Shown: positions 1-8,256 of the stretch, one piece after another
How the letters are laid out: the number at the start of each line of letters is the position of its first letter
How positions within the stretch are numbered: position 1 is the first letter of the stretch
Assembly (NCBI GenBank): GCA_001689495.1
Contig: LUJS01000012.1
Span: 1 to 46,205, forward strand
Direction of reading: 5' to 3'
DNA from: Bacteroidales bacterium M8
GTDB taxonomy: Bacteria > Bacteroidota > Bacteroidia > Bacteroidales > Muribaculaceae
DNA length: 46,205 bases
Made by a program: the position numbers and the translations under genes
The notes under the pieces: model-generated
Told to the model about the DNA's origin: nothing
The model's input: only the letters and a program-made list of their open reading frames with translations
Databases searched by the model: none

Positions 1-53
1 CGCCTTTTTCTTTCGCTGAATAGTTACTTTATTTTGAGGGGAGAGATGTACAA

Positions 54-371
54 AGCCGCGAAGCGGCGATGCAATTGTAGCCCCACATCGAGCGAGGCAA
101 CGAGCGATGGTGTGGGGTATATGGAATGTTATAATAATGAGCCTCGGAGAGGTCCGTCAATTCCATACCCCCCGCGCGAATTTCGCGTATTGTACGACCT
201 CTTCGAGGTCGAGAACTCGATGAATCCACGTTACCCCACACCATCGCTCGTGCCTCGCTCGATGTGGGGCTACAATTGCATCGCCGCTTCGCGGCTGGGT
301 TGTTGGCATACCACACACCACCCCACGCCATCGCTCGTTGTGGGGCTACTATTACATCGCCGCTTCGCGAC
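54..371. repeat. Long inverted repeat with a third partial copy
   Basis: The stretch 1-474 has no gene that I can support. Its main content is a repeat: the arm at 54-119 is matched in reverse complement by 232-296, about 65 nt with one single-base gap, around a spacer of about 112 nt. A shorter third copy at about 319-371 has the same orientation as the second arm but lacks an internal piece of about 11 nt. Every copy ends in a small GC-rich palindrome of the type CCGCTTCGCGG. Short open frames here are by-products of the repeat. Confidence 0.85.
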
Positions 372-419
372 TGGAATCCTCCCGTTTTCGGACCACATAT
401 TGATGCGACTGCTGTCGAC

Positions 420-453
420 AAAAAAAGCGCCGGCCCTTGGGGGGGGTCGGCGC
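420..453 (-). terminator. Rho-independent terminator of the M16 peptidase gene
   Basis: Read on the minus strand, a 9-10 bp GC-rich stem (427-436 with 444-453) is followed by a run of seven T (420-426). It starts 21 nt beyond the stop codon of the peptidase gene at 475. Confidence 0.8.
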
Positions 454-474
454 GGGGGGTATGGGGGATCGTTT

Positions 475-3315
475 TTACTTTGCGGGCTCGAGGATGACGG
501 TGCGGCGGTCGCCGTCAGAGTTGAGGGCCTTCATGTATGCCTTGACGTCGTCGACGGTGATGGTGTTGAGCACGTCGATGTTGCCGTTGAAGGTGTCGAC
601 GCCGTTGATGAACCAACCGGTGATGGCGTTGAGCCACGGGTTGTTCTGCTCTTTCTGCTCGGTGTACGACTTGGCCATGTACTCTTTGGCGGGGTTGAGC
701 TCGTCGGCGGTGATGTCATTCTCCATGGCCTTGAACTGGCCGTAGATGAAGTCGAGCACCTCTTGCTTCATCTCGGGCTTCATGGGGAACTGAGTGCCGA
801 GCTGATAGGGGTCGGTGCCGTTGCGCTGGGCAAAGCCCGAGGCTCCGATGGAGTAGACGGCACCCATGTCCTCGCGGACGGTCTTGAGCAGGCGGTTGGT
901 GAGGATCTGGCCTGCGATCGAGGCGAGCATCGAGTTCTTGGCGTCGTATGCGCCGGGGGCGTTGCCCTTCTCGACGATGGCCACGTATGTCTGGGGCGTG
1001 GACATCGGGGTGGTGAAGGTGTCGATGCCGGTGCCGTTCTTGGAGAACATGGCGGGGTCATAGGCGGGGAATTCCTTGACGGCCTTGGCGGGGTCGGAGG
1101 GGAGCGAGGCTATGTATGTCTCGACGAGGGGACGGAGCGTGTCGAGGTCGATGTTGCCGACAAAGACAAACGAGTAGTCTGCGGCGTTGGCGGTCATGGC
1201 GTGTGCCAGCTCGATGGTCTGCTCGCGCGAGGCGCCGTTGATGGCGGCAGCCGAGAGGGCCTGACGGAAGGGCGACTCGAAGAGGGCCTGCGAGACGACC
1301 TTGCCGAACTGATACTCGGGGCTCTTCTCCTGATTGGCGAGCACGCCTGAGTATGCCTTCTGCAGTGCCTCGAACTCCTCGGGGGTGAACTGGAGGTCGA
1401 CGAAGGTCATATAGAGGAGCTCCATGAAGGTGGGGAGGTCCTTGGGCGTGGACGAGCCTGAGACTTCGCGCGAGTATCCGTTGACCTCAAGGTTGACCTG
1501 AACCTGCTTGCCGGCGGTGTATTTGGTGAGGTCGGTGTTCGAGTAGGTGCCGAGGCCGTTGGCGCGGAGCGTGAGGGGCAGGGTGACGATGGTGTTGGCA
1601 TAGTCGGCGGGATAGGCCGCATAGCCGCCCTTGGCGAATGCCGAGACGAGTATCTCGTCGTCCTTGAACTTGGTCTGCTTGACGAGCACCTTGACGCCGT
1701 TGGAGAGGGTCCACTCGGTGGCGCCCCACTGTGCGTTGTTGGTCTCGGAGACGATCTTGCCGGGCACGGGAGCCACGGGGATCAGGGGCTCGGTCTTGAC
1801 CTCGTCGACAAAGGGGAGAATCTCCTCGGCGTCGACTGCGGCAAGCGCGGCCTCGATGGCCTCCTTGGTGGGGAGGGTATAGCCCTCGCCCTCGGGCGAG
1901 ACAACCATGACGACACGGTTGTCGGGGGTGACGGACTGTGCGGCGATCTGGTTGATCATGTCGACGGGGAGCATGGGGGCGAGCATGTTGTAGAACTGAT
2001 ATATCTTCTCGATGCCGGCCATGGGCTCGCCCTCGGTGAAGTTGTCTACGTATTCCTGAACGTATGTGTCGTTCTCGGCGGTGGTGCGGTTGTTGTATCG
2101 CTTCTCGAGGGCCGAGAGGAACTCGGAGCGGGCGCGGTCATACTCGCCGGGGGTGAAGCCGCCGCGCTGGGCGCGGAGCATCTCGCGATAGAGCGAGGTG
2201 AGGGGCTCGATGATGTCGGTGCCCTTGGCTGCGACGTAGCCCTCGTATGCCTCTTTCTCCTTGGTGAGTATGTAGTCGCCGAAGTCGACGCCTGCGCCTG
2301 CGAAGGGTGCGTCAGGCTTGGACGACATCTCGTTGAGGCGGTTGTTGAGCATCGACGAGATCATCTCTTCGGCATACTTGGTGAGCAGATACATCTGGGT
2401 GTTCTTCATCTCCTTGGGCATGGGGTCCGAGATGAACATGAGCTGGCCTATGAGAGCCTGCTGCTCGGGGTCTGAGCCGATGCCATAGAGGGTGCCCTTG
2501 TGGTCGGGCACGGGCTCGTAGGTGCGCTCGGGGGCGTTGGCGGGCATCTCGATGGGCGAGAACATGTCCTTGATCTTGTTCTCGATGCGGTCTACGTCGA
2601 TGTCGCCGACCACGATGACGGCCTGCTGGTCGGGACGGTACCAAGCCTCATAGTAGTCGCGCAGGGCCTGATGGGGGAAGTTGTCGACCACCTCCATGGT
2701 GCCGATGGGGAGACGGTGGCCATATTTGGTGGTGGGATAGAGGTCGGGGAGTATGCGCTCGAGTATGCGCATCTGGCCCACGTTGCTGCGGCGCCACTCC
2801 TCGTGTATCACGCCGCGCTCCTTGTCTATCTCCTCGGGGGCGAGGGTGAGGTCGTTGGCCCAGTCGTGCAGGATGAGCAGGCAGGAGTCCTGTACGCTCT
2901 CGCGGGCGATGGGCACGTTCTTGATCAGATAGACGGTCTTGTCGACGCCGGTATAGGCGTTGAGGTTATAGCCGAACTTGACGCCAACGGACTCGAGCCA
3001 GTCCCTGAGCAGGTTGCCGGGGAAGTTGGTGGTGCCGTTGAAGCACATGTGCTCGAGGAAGTGGGCCAGACCGCGCTGGTTGTCCTGCTCGAGGGCCGAG
3101 CCTACGTTCTGCGCGATATAGAAGTCGGCCTGTCCCTTGGGATATTCGTTGTGACGGATGTAGTAGGTGAGGCCGTTGGGGAGCTTGCCGGTGCGCACGG
3201 CCGAGTCGGCGGGCAGGGGCTCCATCATCGGGTTGGCCTGCTGTGCGGCGGCGGGGATGACGGCCATCACCACTGCCAGCAGCGCAAGCACTGATAAGCT
3301 GAAGAATCGCTTCAT
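475..3315 (-). CDS. M16 family zinc peptidase, secreted or periplasmic
   Basis: A 946-residue insulinase/pitrilysin-type metallopeptidase. A signal peptide (residues 1-24, ending in PAAAQ) points to export. The inverted zinc motif HFLEH is at residues 85-89, and the acidic partner lies about 75 residues on in the segment KERGVIHEEW. The length fits the two-lobed form of the family, made of four M16 domains with only the first catalytic; the second half shows no HxxEH. Such proteins degrade peptides in the periplasm or at the outer membrane of Bacteroidetes. The gene looks monocistronic: it has a hairpin-rich leader upstream and its own terminator downstream. The ATG at 3315 is chosen because it directly precedes the signal peptide. 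I saw no convincing -7 box. Confidence 0.93.
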   Translation of the reverse strand: MKRFFSLSVLALLAVVMAVIPAAAQQANPMMEPLPADSAVRTGKLPNGLTYYIRHNEYPKGQADFYIAQNVGSALEQDNQRGLAHFLEHMCFNGTTNFPGNLLRDWLESVGVKFGYNLNAYTGVDKTVYLIKNVPIARESVQDSCLLILHDWANDLTLAPEEIDKERGVIHEEWRRSNVGQMRILERILPDLYPTTKYGHRLPIGTMEVVDNFPHQALRDYYEAWYRPDQQAVIVVGDIDVDRIENKIKDMFSPIEMPANAPERTYEPVPDHKGTLYGIGSDPEQQALIGQLMFISDPMPKEMKNTQMYLLTKYAEEMISSMLNNRLNEMSSKPDAPFAGAGVDFGDYILTKEKEAYEGYVAAKGTDIIEPLTSLYREMLRAQRGGFTPGEYDRARSEFLSALEKRYNNRTTAENDTYVQEYVDNFTEGEPMAGIEKIYQFYNMLAPMLPVDMINQIAAQSVTPDNRVVMVVSPEGEGYTLPTKEAIEAALAAVDAEEILPFVDEVKTEPLIPVAPVPGKIVSETNNAQWGATEWTLSNGVKVLVKQTKFKDDEILVSAFAKGGYAAYPADYANTIVTLPLTLRANGLGTYSNTDLTKYTAGKQVQVNLEVNGYSREVSGSSTPKDLPTFMELLYMTFVDLQFTPEEFEALQKAYSGVLANQEKSPEYQFGKVVSQALFESPFRQALSAAAINGASREQTIELAHAMTANAADYSFVFVGNIDLDTLRPLVETYIASLPSDPAKAVKEFPAYDPAMFSKNGTGIDTFTTPMSTPQTYVAIVEKGNAPGAYDAKNSMLASIAGQILTNRLLKTVREDMGAVYSIGASGFAQRNGTDPYQLGTQFPMKPEMKQEVLDFIYGQFKAMENDITADELNPAKEYMAKSYTEQKEQNNPWLNAITGWFINGVDTFNGNIDVLNTITVDDVKAYMKALNSDGDRRTVILEPAK

Positions 3316-3362
3316 GTTGTGTTGATAAGATATGATTATGTTGATTGATTATGCCTGTGCAT

Positions 3363-3390
3363 GGCGACGTGCCCCCGGCGGGGCGTCGCC
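3363..3390 (-). other. Stable hairpin in the leader of the M16 peptidase gene
   Basis: GGCGACG (3363-3369) pairs with CGTCGCC (3384-3390), and an inner CCCC/GGGG stem (3373-3376 with 3380-3383) extends it. It lies 48 nt upstream of the start codon, between the preceding terminator and the gene. There is no T-run, so it is a leader structure rather than a terminator. No known riboswitch is recognisable. Confidence 0.5.
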
Positions 3391-3406
3391 TACATTAGCA
3401 ATAGAC

Positions 3407-3446
3407 GGAAAAAATCGGGAATAGTGACAGGCCATTCCCGATTTTT
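3407..3446 (-). terminator. Terminator downstream of the pectate lyase gene
   Basis: A perfect 9-bp stem, ATCGGGAAT (3414-3422) with ATTCCCGAT (3434-3442), is flanked by A-runs on one side and T-runs on the other. It can therefore stop transcription on either strand. It lies just past the stop codon at 3467. Confidence 0.8.
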
Positions 3447-3466
3447 AACATTTATTCAGACTTGAA

Positions 3467-5854
3467 TCAGTCCACGAAAGTCTTGACAAGTTTGGACTTG
3501 TAGTCCCTGACGGCGTTCTGCAGGGGCACGATGACCTCTGAGTTGGTGTCCTCCGACGCGGGGAACTGCCAAGTGAAGTCGCCCTTGTTGATGCGGCCGG
3601 CGCCATAGTATCCGGTGACCACCGAAGGCACGTCGGCTGCCGCAGCGGGGGTGTAGACGTGCATCAGGGCCGGATCGGTGTCAAAGTTGTCGTATCCGCG
3701 TCCGCCCTGCTTGGCCTTGACGTCGGCGGGCACCTTCTCGTCGCGGGTGGTTGCCTCATAGACGTCAAACTCGACTTTGGCGGCGCGATAGTCCACGGGC
3801 TTGCCCGAGCCGTCGGTATAGACGTTGCCGAAGCTCTTGATGATGCCGCCGTCCTCGCCCGAGAACGTGCCCTTGGGGTTTGACTTGATGTCGGTGCCCT
3901 GCTTTGAGGCGAGGGCGGGATTCTTGGTGTGGCGGAAGTAGTTGGCCTCCATGAATGCGTTTGACTGCATGGCGGCGCCCACGCCATACTTGGCCACGCC
4001 GTCATAATAGTTGTTCCAGACGTGTACGGTCATGGTGCGGATGCGGGGGTGGCGCGAGTCGCTGTGGTCAAACCAGTTGTGATGATAGTCGATGTAGTTG
4101 GGACCGGTCTCGCCCTTCATGCCGCAGAGCGATGCCTTGCCGCTGTCCCACAGGCGGTTGTAGGCGAACGTGGTGAACTGCGAGTCGCCCTTGATGTCGA
4201 GCGTGCCGTCGCCCTTGACCTGATCGGAGGCCGAGCCGGGCTTGCCGTAGAAGAGGTCGAGGTGGTGTACCCACAGGTGCGAGTTGTCGGTGTCGACCGA
4301 GATGGCGTCGTCCATGAACCAAAGCACGCCGAAGTTGCGCAGCTCGACGCCCGAGCAGTTGCGTATCAGCATGCCGAAGCCGTGTATGGCGGCATCGTTG
4401 CCGATGCCCTCGATGGTGAGGTTGACGGGGCTGTAGGCAGCCTTGCCCTTGATCTGCAGGCCCTCTTCCTTCGAGTCGAAGCGGTCCATGTCGGCGGCGG
4501 CGATGGTGCCGACGAGACGGATGCAGATGGGGCGTGTCTCCTGACCCTTCTGCAGGCCGTAGACTATGTCCTGAAATCCGGTCTTGGTCTCATACAGGGG
4601 CGAGCCGTTCTTGACGCCCACCTGTATGTCGCACTGCACGGTCTTGGCGTTCTGCGCGGTGATGTAGATCACTTGGGCATCCTTCTTGAGGCGGCCGTCC
4701 ATGTCGTATGCGCCCACGCCCTGCGGATAGTCCTTGAACGCGAAGCCCGTGCGGTCGTGTGCGCGGACGGGGATGTTGAGGGCCTGAGCCTCGGAGTTAG
4801 ACTCGCCCCCCTTGCCGTTGGTCACCACCACGCGCACGTCATATCGGCCCGCGGGGAGGCCGGGGATGTCGACGCGGCCATAGGTCTCGTAGAGGCGGGT
4901 CAGCTCCTTGTCGACCTTGGTCCAGTCGGCATGGTCGCCACCTTTAATATATACGTCATAGAACTTGTCCGTGTCTGCCGTCCTGCTCCACTCCACATAG
5001 AGGCTCTCCAGCCATCCGCGGGCGGTGGTGATGTCGAGGCCGGCATTGACGATCTCGCCGTCGGCATCGTTGGGGGCAGCCTTGGCAAAGCTGATGGCCG
5101 AGACGTTGGCCACGTAGCTGTCTGTCCAGTCGCCCTGCAGGGGTGTCACCGACACGGTGCCGGTGGCCTTGTCGAAGTTGACGCCGCCGATGGCCGCCGT
5201 GTCGTAGTATTTCACGTCATTGCCCACGGTGAGTGCCATCTGGGCCTCGTCGGGATTCATCTTGACCGAGTGGTCGCTGACGGGCACGGGGGGATTGGGG
5301 TTGTCGCCCGAGCCGCCACCCTCGCCGTCGACGGTGATGGAATAGATGTAGAATCCACCCGTGGGCTTGAAGGTCACGTCGCCGTCGGCCACCACGGTGC
5401 CCACGTTGTCGAGACGGTCGGTCGAGAGGGTGAAGCCCGAGACGGGGGTGAGGTTGGTGTATTCGAGCCGGCGGGGGGTGGAGCCGCTCGACGACTGGGC
5501 CGAGACGGTGACCTTGTCGCCAGCCTTGAGTCCGGGAATGGTGAACGAGGCGGCCTTGTTGTTGATGGTGACCGACTTCTTCTTGTCGTCGACGCGCACT
5601 TGATCGGCCGCCGTGGCCGAGTAGCGCAGGCCGGCGGTGTGCTGCAGCTCGACGCCGTTGGCCATGAGCGGAGCGTCCGACATGGTCTTCTGGTTGAGCC
5701 AGCGGTTGTTGTCCGACTCATACTTCCAGTTTTCGGTGTCGGCGTTGAGGGCCGAGCGGTCAGCGTCAGAGAGGGTCGAGAAGTCCCAAGTCACGGCCTG
5801 AGCCCCCGCGGCGGCAAATGCCATGAGGGCAAGCGATATGATGGTGGATTTCAT
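3467..5854 (-). CDS. Secreted pectate lyase, polysaccharide lyase family 1
   Basis: A 795-residue exported protein. The signal peptide is residues 1-20 (ending AGAQA). An N-terminal beta-rich region (about 21-175) and a fibronectin-like segment (about 280-360) precede the catalytic right-handed beta-helix in the C-terminal half. PL1 hallmarks are visible: DDAISVD near residue 520, then YHHNWFDHSDSRHPRIR near 590-606, where the family keeps its substrate-binding and catalytic Arg residues. PL1 enzymes cleave polygalacturonate by beta-elimination. The ATG at 5854 is preferred over an upstream in-frame start because it begins the signal peptide and sits 1 nt after the stop of the upstream small gene, so the two are translationally linked. 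No pectin regulator or transporter adjoins it. Confidence 0.9.
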   Translation of the reverse strand: MKSTIISLALMAFAAAGAQAVTWDFSTLSDADRSALNADTENWKYESDNNRWLNQKTMSDAPLMANGVELQHTAGLRYSATAADQVRVDDKKKSVTINNKAASFTIPGLKAGDKVTVSAQSSSGSTPRRLEYTNLTPVSGFTLSTDRLDNVGTVVADGDVTFKPTGGFYIYSITVDGEGGGSGDNPNPPVPVSDHSVKMNPDEAQMALTVGNDVKYYDTAAIGGVNFDKATGTVSVTPLQGDWTDSYVANVSAISFAKAAPNDADGEIVNAGLDITTARGWLESLYVEWSRTADTDKFYDVYIKGGDHADWTKVDKELTRLYETYGRVDIPGLPAGRYDVRVVVTNGKGGESNSEAQALNIPVRAHDRTGFAFKDYPQGVGAYDMDGRLKKDAQVIYITAQNAKTVQCDIQVGVKNGSPLYETKTGFQDIVYGLQKGQETRPICIRLVGTIAAADMDRFDSKEEGLQIKGKAAYSPVNLTIEGIGNDAAIHGFGMLIRNCSGVELRNFGVLWFMDDAISVDTDNSHLWVHHLDLFYGKPGSASDQVKGDGTLDIKGDSQFTTFAYNRLWDSGKASLCGMKGETGPNYIDYHHNWFDHSDSRHPRIRTMTVHVWNNYYDGVAKYGVGAAMQSNAFMEANYFRHTKNPALASKQGTDIKSNPKGTFSGEDGGIIKSFGNVYTDGSGKPVDYRAAKVEFDVYEATTRDEKVPADVKAKQGGRGYDNFDTDPALMHVYTPAAAADVPSVVTGYYGAGRINKGDFTWQFPASEDTNSEVIVPLQNAVRDYKSKLVKTFVD

Positions 5855-5855
5855 G

Positions 5856-6224
5856 TTACTTGACAAGTATTTTGCGGCCGCCCGACACATAGATGCCCGG
5901 GGCGAGAGACGAGTCGAACGACTCGGCCACACGCTGGCCCTTCAGGTTAAAGACTCCGTTGGTTTTGGCCGACTCGACGATGATGTCGTCGATGGCCGAT
6001 GCGCCCGAGTGGTCGAGCGCGATGGCGACAAGCGAGATGTCGGCGTCGAGCGACGAGTCGTCGGCAAAATGCAGTGTGACGGTCTCGCGGTCGGGAAACG
6101 TCATGCGCACCAGCTCGCGGGTCTCGGCCACGCCGTTGACCACGGTGGTGATGGCGCTGTCGGCCAGAGCACTCAGCGCGCCCGCCGCAAGCATTGCGAC
6201 AAGGGCGACAAATTTAGTTTTCAT
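5856..6224 (-). CDS. Small secreted protein with C-terminal GxRxLVK-type tail
   Basis: 122 residues: a signal peptide (1-22, ending ALSALA), a beta-rich middle (about 30-85) and a C-terminal module that begins FNLKGQRV and ends GGRKILVK. That tail recurs at the end of many secreted Bacteroidales proteins and also ends the C10 peptidase in this window, where it reads YYNLQGQPV then SKILVK. The gene is directly upstream of the pectate lyase with 1 nt between stop and start, so it probably acts with it, for example at the cell surface. No enzymatic motif is visible. The ATG at 6224 is chosen from the signal peptide; longer in-frame versions read through the intergenic region. The specific function is unknown. 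Confidence 0.75.
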   Translation of the reverse strand: MKTKFVALVAMLAAGALSALADSAITTVVNGVAETRELVRMTFPDRETVTLHFADDSSLDADISLVAIALDHSGASAIDDIIVESAKTNGVFNLKGQRVAESFDSSLAPGIYVSGGRKILVK

Positions 6225-6352
6225 GATTTCGGTTATAAAGACGATTGGTATTGGCTTAAGGATAGCAGCCCCGCACGGCTCCGGGCAGGCCATGCGGACC
6301 TCCGAGGCGTCATGCAGGGCTGATGTTGGATGGTTGGGTGAGAAGCGAGGGG

Positions 6353-6784
6353 TTATTTCTTCTCCTTGAGCAGGTCGCGAATCTCGGTCAGGAGCTGCTC
6401 CTCCTTGGTGGGCTCGGCCGGAGCGGCGGGCGCCTCCTCGGCTGGCTTCTCGCGCTTCAGCTTGTTGATGGCCTTGATGGCCACGAAGATACAGAAGGCC
6501 ACGATGATGAAGTCGACCACGGTCTGCACCCAAGTGCCCCAGTTGAGGCTCACCTCGGGCTGCAGCACGGCCTGGGTCTGGCCGTCGATTACGGCCTGCT
6601 GTATCACGAACTTATAGTCGGTGAAGTTCATGCCGCCGGTGGCGACGCCAATGAGGGGCATGATGATGTCGTCGACCAGCGACGACACAATCTTGCCGAA
6701 CGCGGCGCCGATGATGACGCCGACAGCCATGTCGATGACGTTGCCGCGAACGGCAAACTCCTTGAATTCCTTGATAAAAGACAT
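6353..6784 (-). CDS. mscL: Large-conductance mechanosensitive channel MscL
   Basis: 143 residues with the classic MscL N-terminus: FIKEFKEFAVRGNVIDMAVG, then the pore-lining first helix (GVIIGAAFGKIVSSLVDDII). A periplasmic loop, a second membrane helix (about 87-106, VDFIIVAFCIFVAIKAINKL) and a charged cytoplasmic helix ending in KKEKK-like residues follow. The protein forms a homopentameric pore in the inner membrane that opens under membrane tension and releases solutes during hypo-osmotic shock. Length and domain order are normal. It has its own promoter and is transcribed away from the GAPDH gene. No terminator was recognised before the next gene. Confidence 0.96.
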   Translation of the reverse strand: MSFIKEFKEFAVRGNVIDMAVGVIIGAAFGKIVSSLVDDIIMPLIGVATGGMNFTDYKFVIQQAVIDGQTQAVLQPEVSLNWGTWVQTVVDFIIVAFCIFVAIKAINKLKREKPAEEAPAAPAEPTKEEQLLTEIRDLLKEKK

Positions 6785-6831
6785 AATAGATTGCTTGGAT
6801 TTTGTGAGGATTGAGAATGAAAAATTTGGGT

Positions 6832-6863
6832 CAAAGTTAGCGATTATTTTTTACAATAACCAA
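6832..6863 (-). promoter_or_regulatory. Promoter of mscL
   Basis: Minus-strand TAACTTTG (6839-6832) matches the Bacteroidetes -7 consensus TAnnTTTG. A TTG at 6863-6861 lies 21 nt upstream as the -33 element. The box is about 48 nt from the mscL start. Confidence 0.65.
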
Positions 6864-6911
6864 CAATAAACATAATTTAATAAAACAATATCCAAAAAGC
6901 CCTAAATGTTC

Positions 6912-6959
6912 TATGAAAAGGCCAACTTTTTATATGAAAAAGGCATTTGTATATGAAAA
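6912..6959. repeat. Three phased direct repeats before the GAPDH gene
   Basis: The octamer TATGAAAA occurs at 6912-6919, 6933-6940 and 6952-6959, a spacing of 21 and 19 nt, about two helical turns. The last two copies flank the -33 element of the GAPDH promoter. They could bind a regulator or simply be an A-tract upstream element. Confidence 0.5.
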
Positions 6960-6975
6960 ATAATTAGTAATTTTG
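6946..6975 (+). promoter_or_regulatory. Promoter of the GAPDH gene
   Basis: TTTG at 6946-6949, an 18-nt spacer and TAATTTTG at 6968-6975 fit the Bacteroidetes -33/-7 promoter. This implies a leader of about 130 nt before the ATG at 7110. Confidence 0.75.
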
Positions 6976-7109
6976 TGGCGGTCAAAGTCCTCAGTGCCCA
7001 CCGGGCAGAGCGACCGACGACAGACCGCCACGTTTCGACAGCGATCTCCGATAGGAAATTTCGAAATAAGACACTGAAAGATAAAACCAAACTTTCTTTT
7101 TTAACAACT

Positions 7110-8117
7110 ATGACAAAAATAGGTATCAATGGATTTGGCCGCATCGGCCGGTTCGTTTTCCGCGCCTCCACCAAGCGCGATGACATCGAGGTAGTTGCCA
7201 TCAACGACCTCCTCCCCGTCGACTACATGGCCTACATGCTCAAGTATGACACAATGCACGGCCAGTTTGACGGCACCGTCGACTACGATCTGGAGAAGAG
7301 CCTCCTCATCGTCAACGGCAAGGCCATCCGCGTGACCGCATGCAAGAATCCCGCCGAAATCGGCTGGGGCGCTGTAGGCGCAGAATATGTTGTTGAGTCT
7401 ACCGGTCTCTTCCTCACCAAGGAGAAGGCTCAGGCTCACATCGAGGCCGGCGCAAAATACGTGGTTATGTCGGCTCCCTCAAAGGACGACACCCCCATGT
7501 TCGTTTGCGGCGTCAACGACAGCACCTACGCAGGCCAGCAGTTCGTTTCGAACGCTTCTTGCACCACCAACTGTCTTGCTCCCATCGCCAAGGTGCTCAA
7601 CGACAAGTTCGGCATCCTCGACGGCCTCATGACAACCGTACACTCTACCACCGCAACACAGAAGACTGTCGACGGTCCCTCGATGAAGGACTGGCGCGGC
7701 GGCCGTGCTGCCTCAGGCAACATCATCCCCTCGTCTACCGGTGCCGCCAAGGCCGTAGGCAAGGTGATCCCCGAACTCAACGGCAAGCTCACCGGCATGT
7801 CGATGCGTGTCCCCACCCTCGACGTATCCGTTGTTGACCTCACCGTCAACCTCGCCAAGCCCGCTACCTACGACGAGATCTGCGAGGCCATGAAGGCTGC
7901 ATCCGAGGGCGAGCTCAAGGGCATCCTCGGCTACACTGAGGACGCAGTCGTTTCGAGCGACTTCCTCGGCGACACCCGCACTTCGATCTTCGACAAGAAG
8001 GCCGGTATCCAGCTGACCCCCACCTTCGTCAAGGTTGTTTCGTGGTATGACAACGAGATCGGCTACTCCAACAAGGTGCTCGACCTCATCGCCCGCATGA
8101 AGAAATTCAACGGCTAA
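7110..8117 (+). CDS. gap: Glyceraldehyde-3-phosphate dehydrogenase, type I
   Basis: 335 residues, the normal family length. The NAD-binding Rossmann start KIGINGFGRIGR is at residues 3-14. The catalytic segment SNASCTTNC places the active-site cysteine at residue 151, and the C-terminal WYDNEIGYSNKV is also conserved. The enzyme oxidises and phosphorylates glyceraldehyde-3-phosphate to 1,3-bisphosphoglycerate in glycolysis and works in reverse in gluconeogenesis. It is cytoplasmic and normally tetrameric. The ATG at 7110 is preferred because it begins exactly at the conserved N-terminus; an in-frame upstream start would add a low-complexity leader and overlap the -7 box. The gene is monocistronic, with a strong promoter, a long leader and a good terminator, which fits high expression. 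Confidence 0.97.
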   Translation: MTKIGINGFGRIGRFVFRASTKRDDIEVVAINDLLPVDYMAYMLKYDTMHGQFDGTVDYDLEKSLLIVNGKAIRVTACKNPAEIGWGAVGAEYVVESTGLFLTKEKAQAHIEAGAKYVVMSAPSKDDTPMFVCGVNDSTYAGQQFVSNASCTTNCLAPIAKVLNDKFGILDGLMTTVHSTTATQKTVDGPSMKDWRGGRAASGNIIPSSTGAAKAVGKVIPELNGKLTGMSMRVPTLDVSVVDLTVNLAKPATYDEICEAMKAASEGELKGILGYTEDAVVSSDFLGDTRTSIFDKKAGIQLTPTFVKVVSWYDNEIGYSNKVLDLIARMKKFNG

Positions 8118-8139
8118 TCCATAGCACAACACAAAATTT

Positions 8140-8176
8140 CAGCGGCCGCCCCACCGGGACGGCCGCTGATTTTTGT
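8140..8176 (+). terminator. Terminator of the GAPDH gene
   Basis: A 9-bp stem, CAGCGGCCG (8140-8148) with CGGCCGCTG (8160-8168), is followed by ATTTTTGTT. It is 22 nt past the stop codon. Confidence 0.85.
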
Positions 8177-8187
8177 TATTGAGGGGG

Positions 8188-8243
8188 TAGTTATTATAGT
8201 TATTCTAGTTCAACTAGTCCAACTAGAAAAACTATAACAACTA
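8188..8243. repeat. CTAG-rich imperfect palindrome, copy 1
   Basis: Two 23-nt arms (8188-8210 and 8221-8243) are reverse complements with two mismatches, around a 10-nt loop that itself contains ACTAGT. Related elements are at 14132-14192 and 20605-20647. It lies between the GAPDH terminator and the convergent HD-domain gene. Confidence 0.75.
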
Positions 8244-8256
8244 TATCTACCATTCC

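Noticed and set aside
34..1350. A long open frame on the plus strand across the repeat and the end of the M16 gene
   Set aside because: It runs antisense to a clear peptidase and through repeat DNA; its translation has no motif.
4022..5863. 613-residue open frame on the plus strand
   Set aside because: It is antisense to the pectate lyase gene. GC-rich codon use leaves long antisense frames here; the product is repetitive in Ala, Val, Gly and Asp with no domain.
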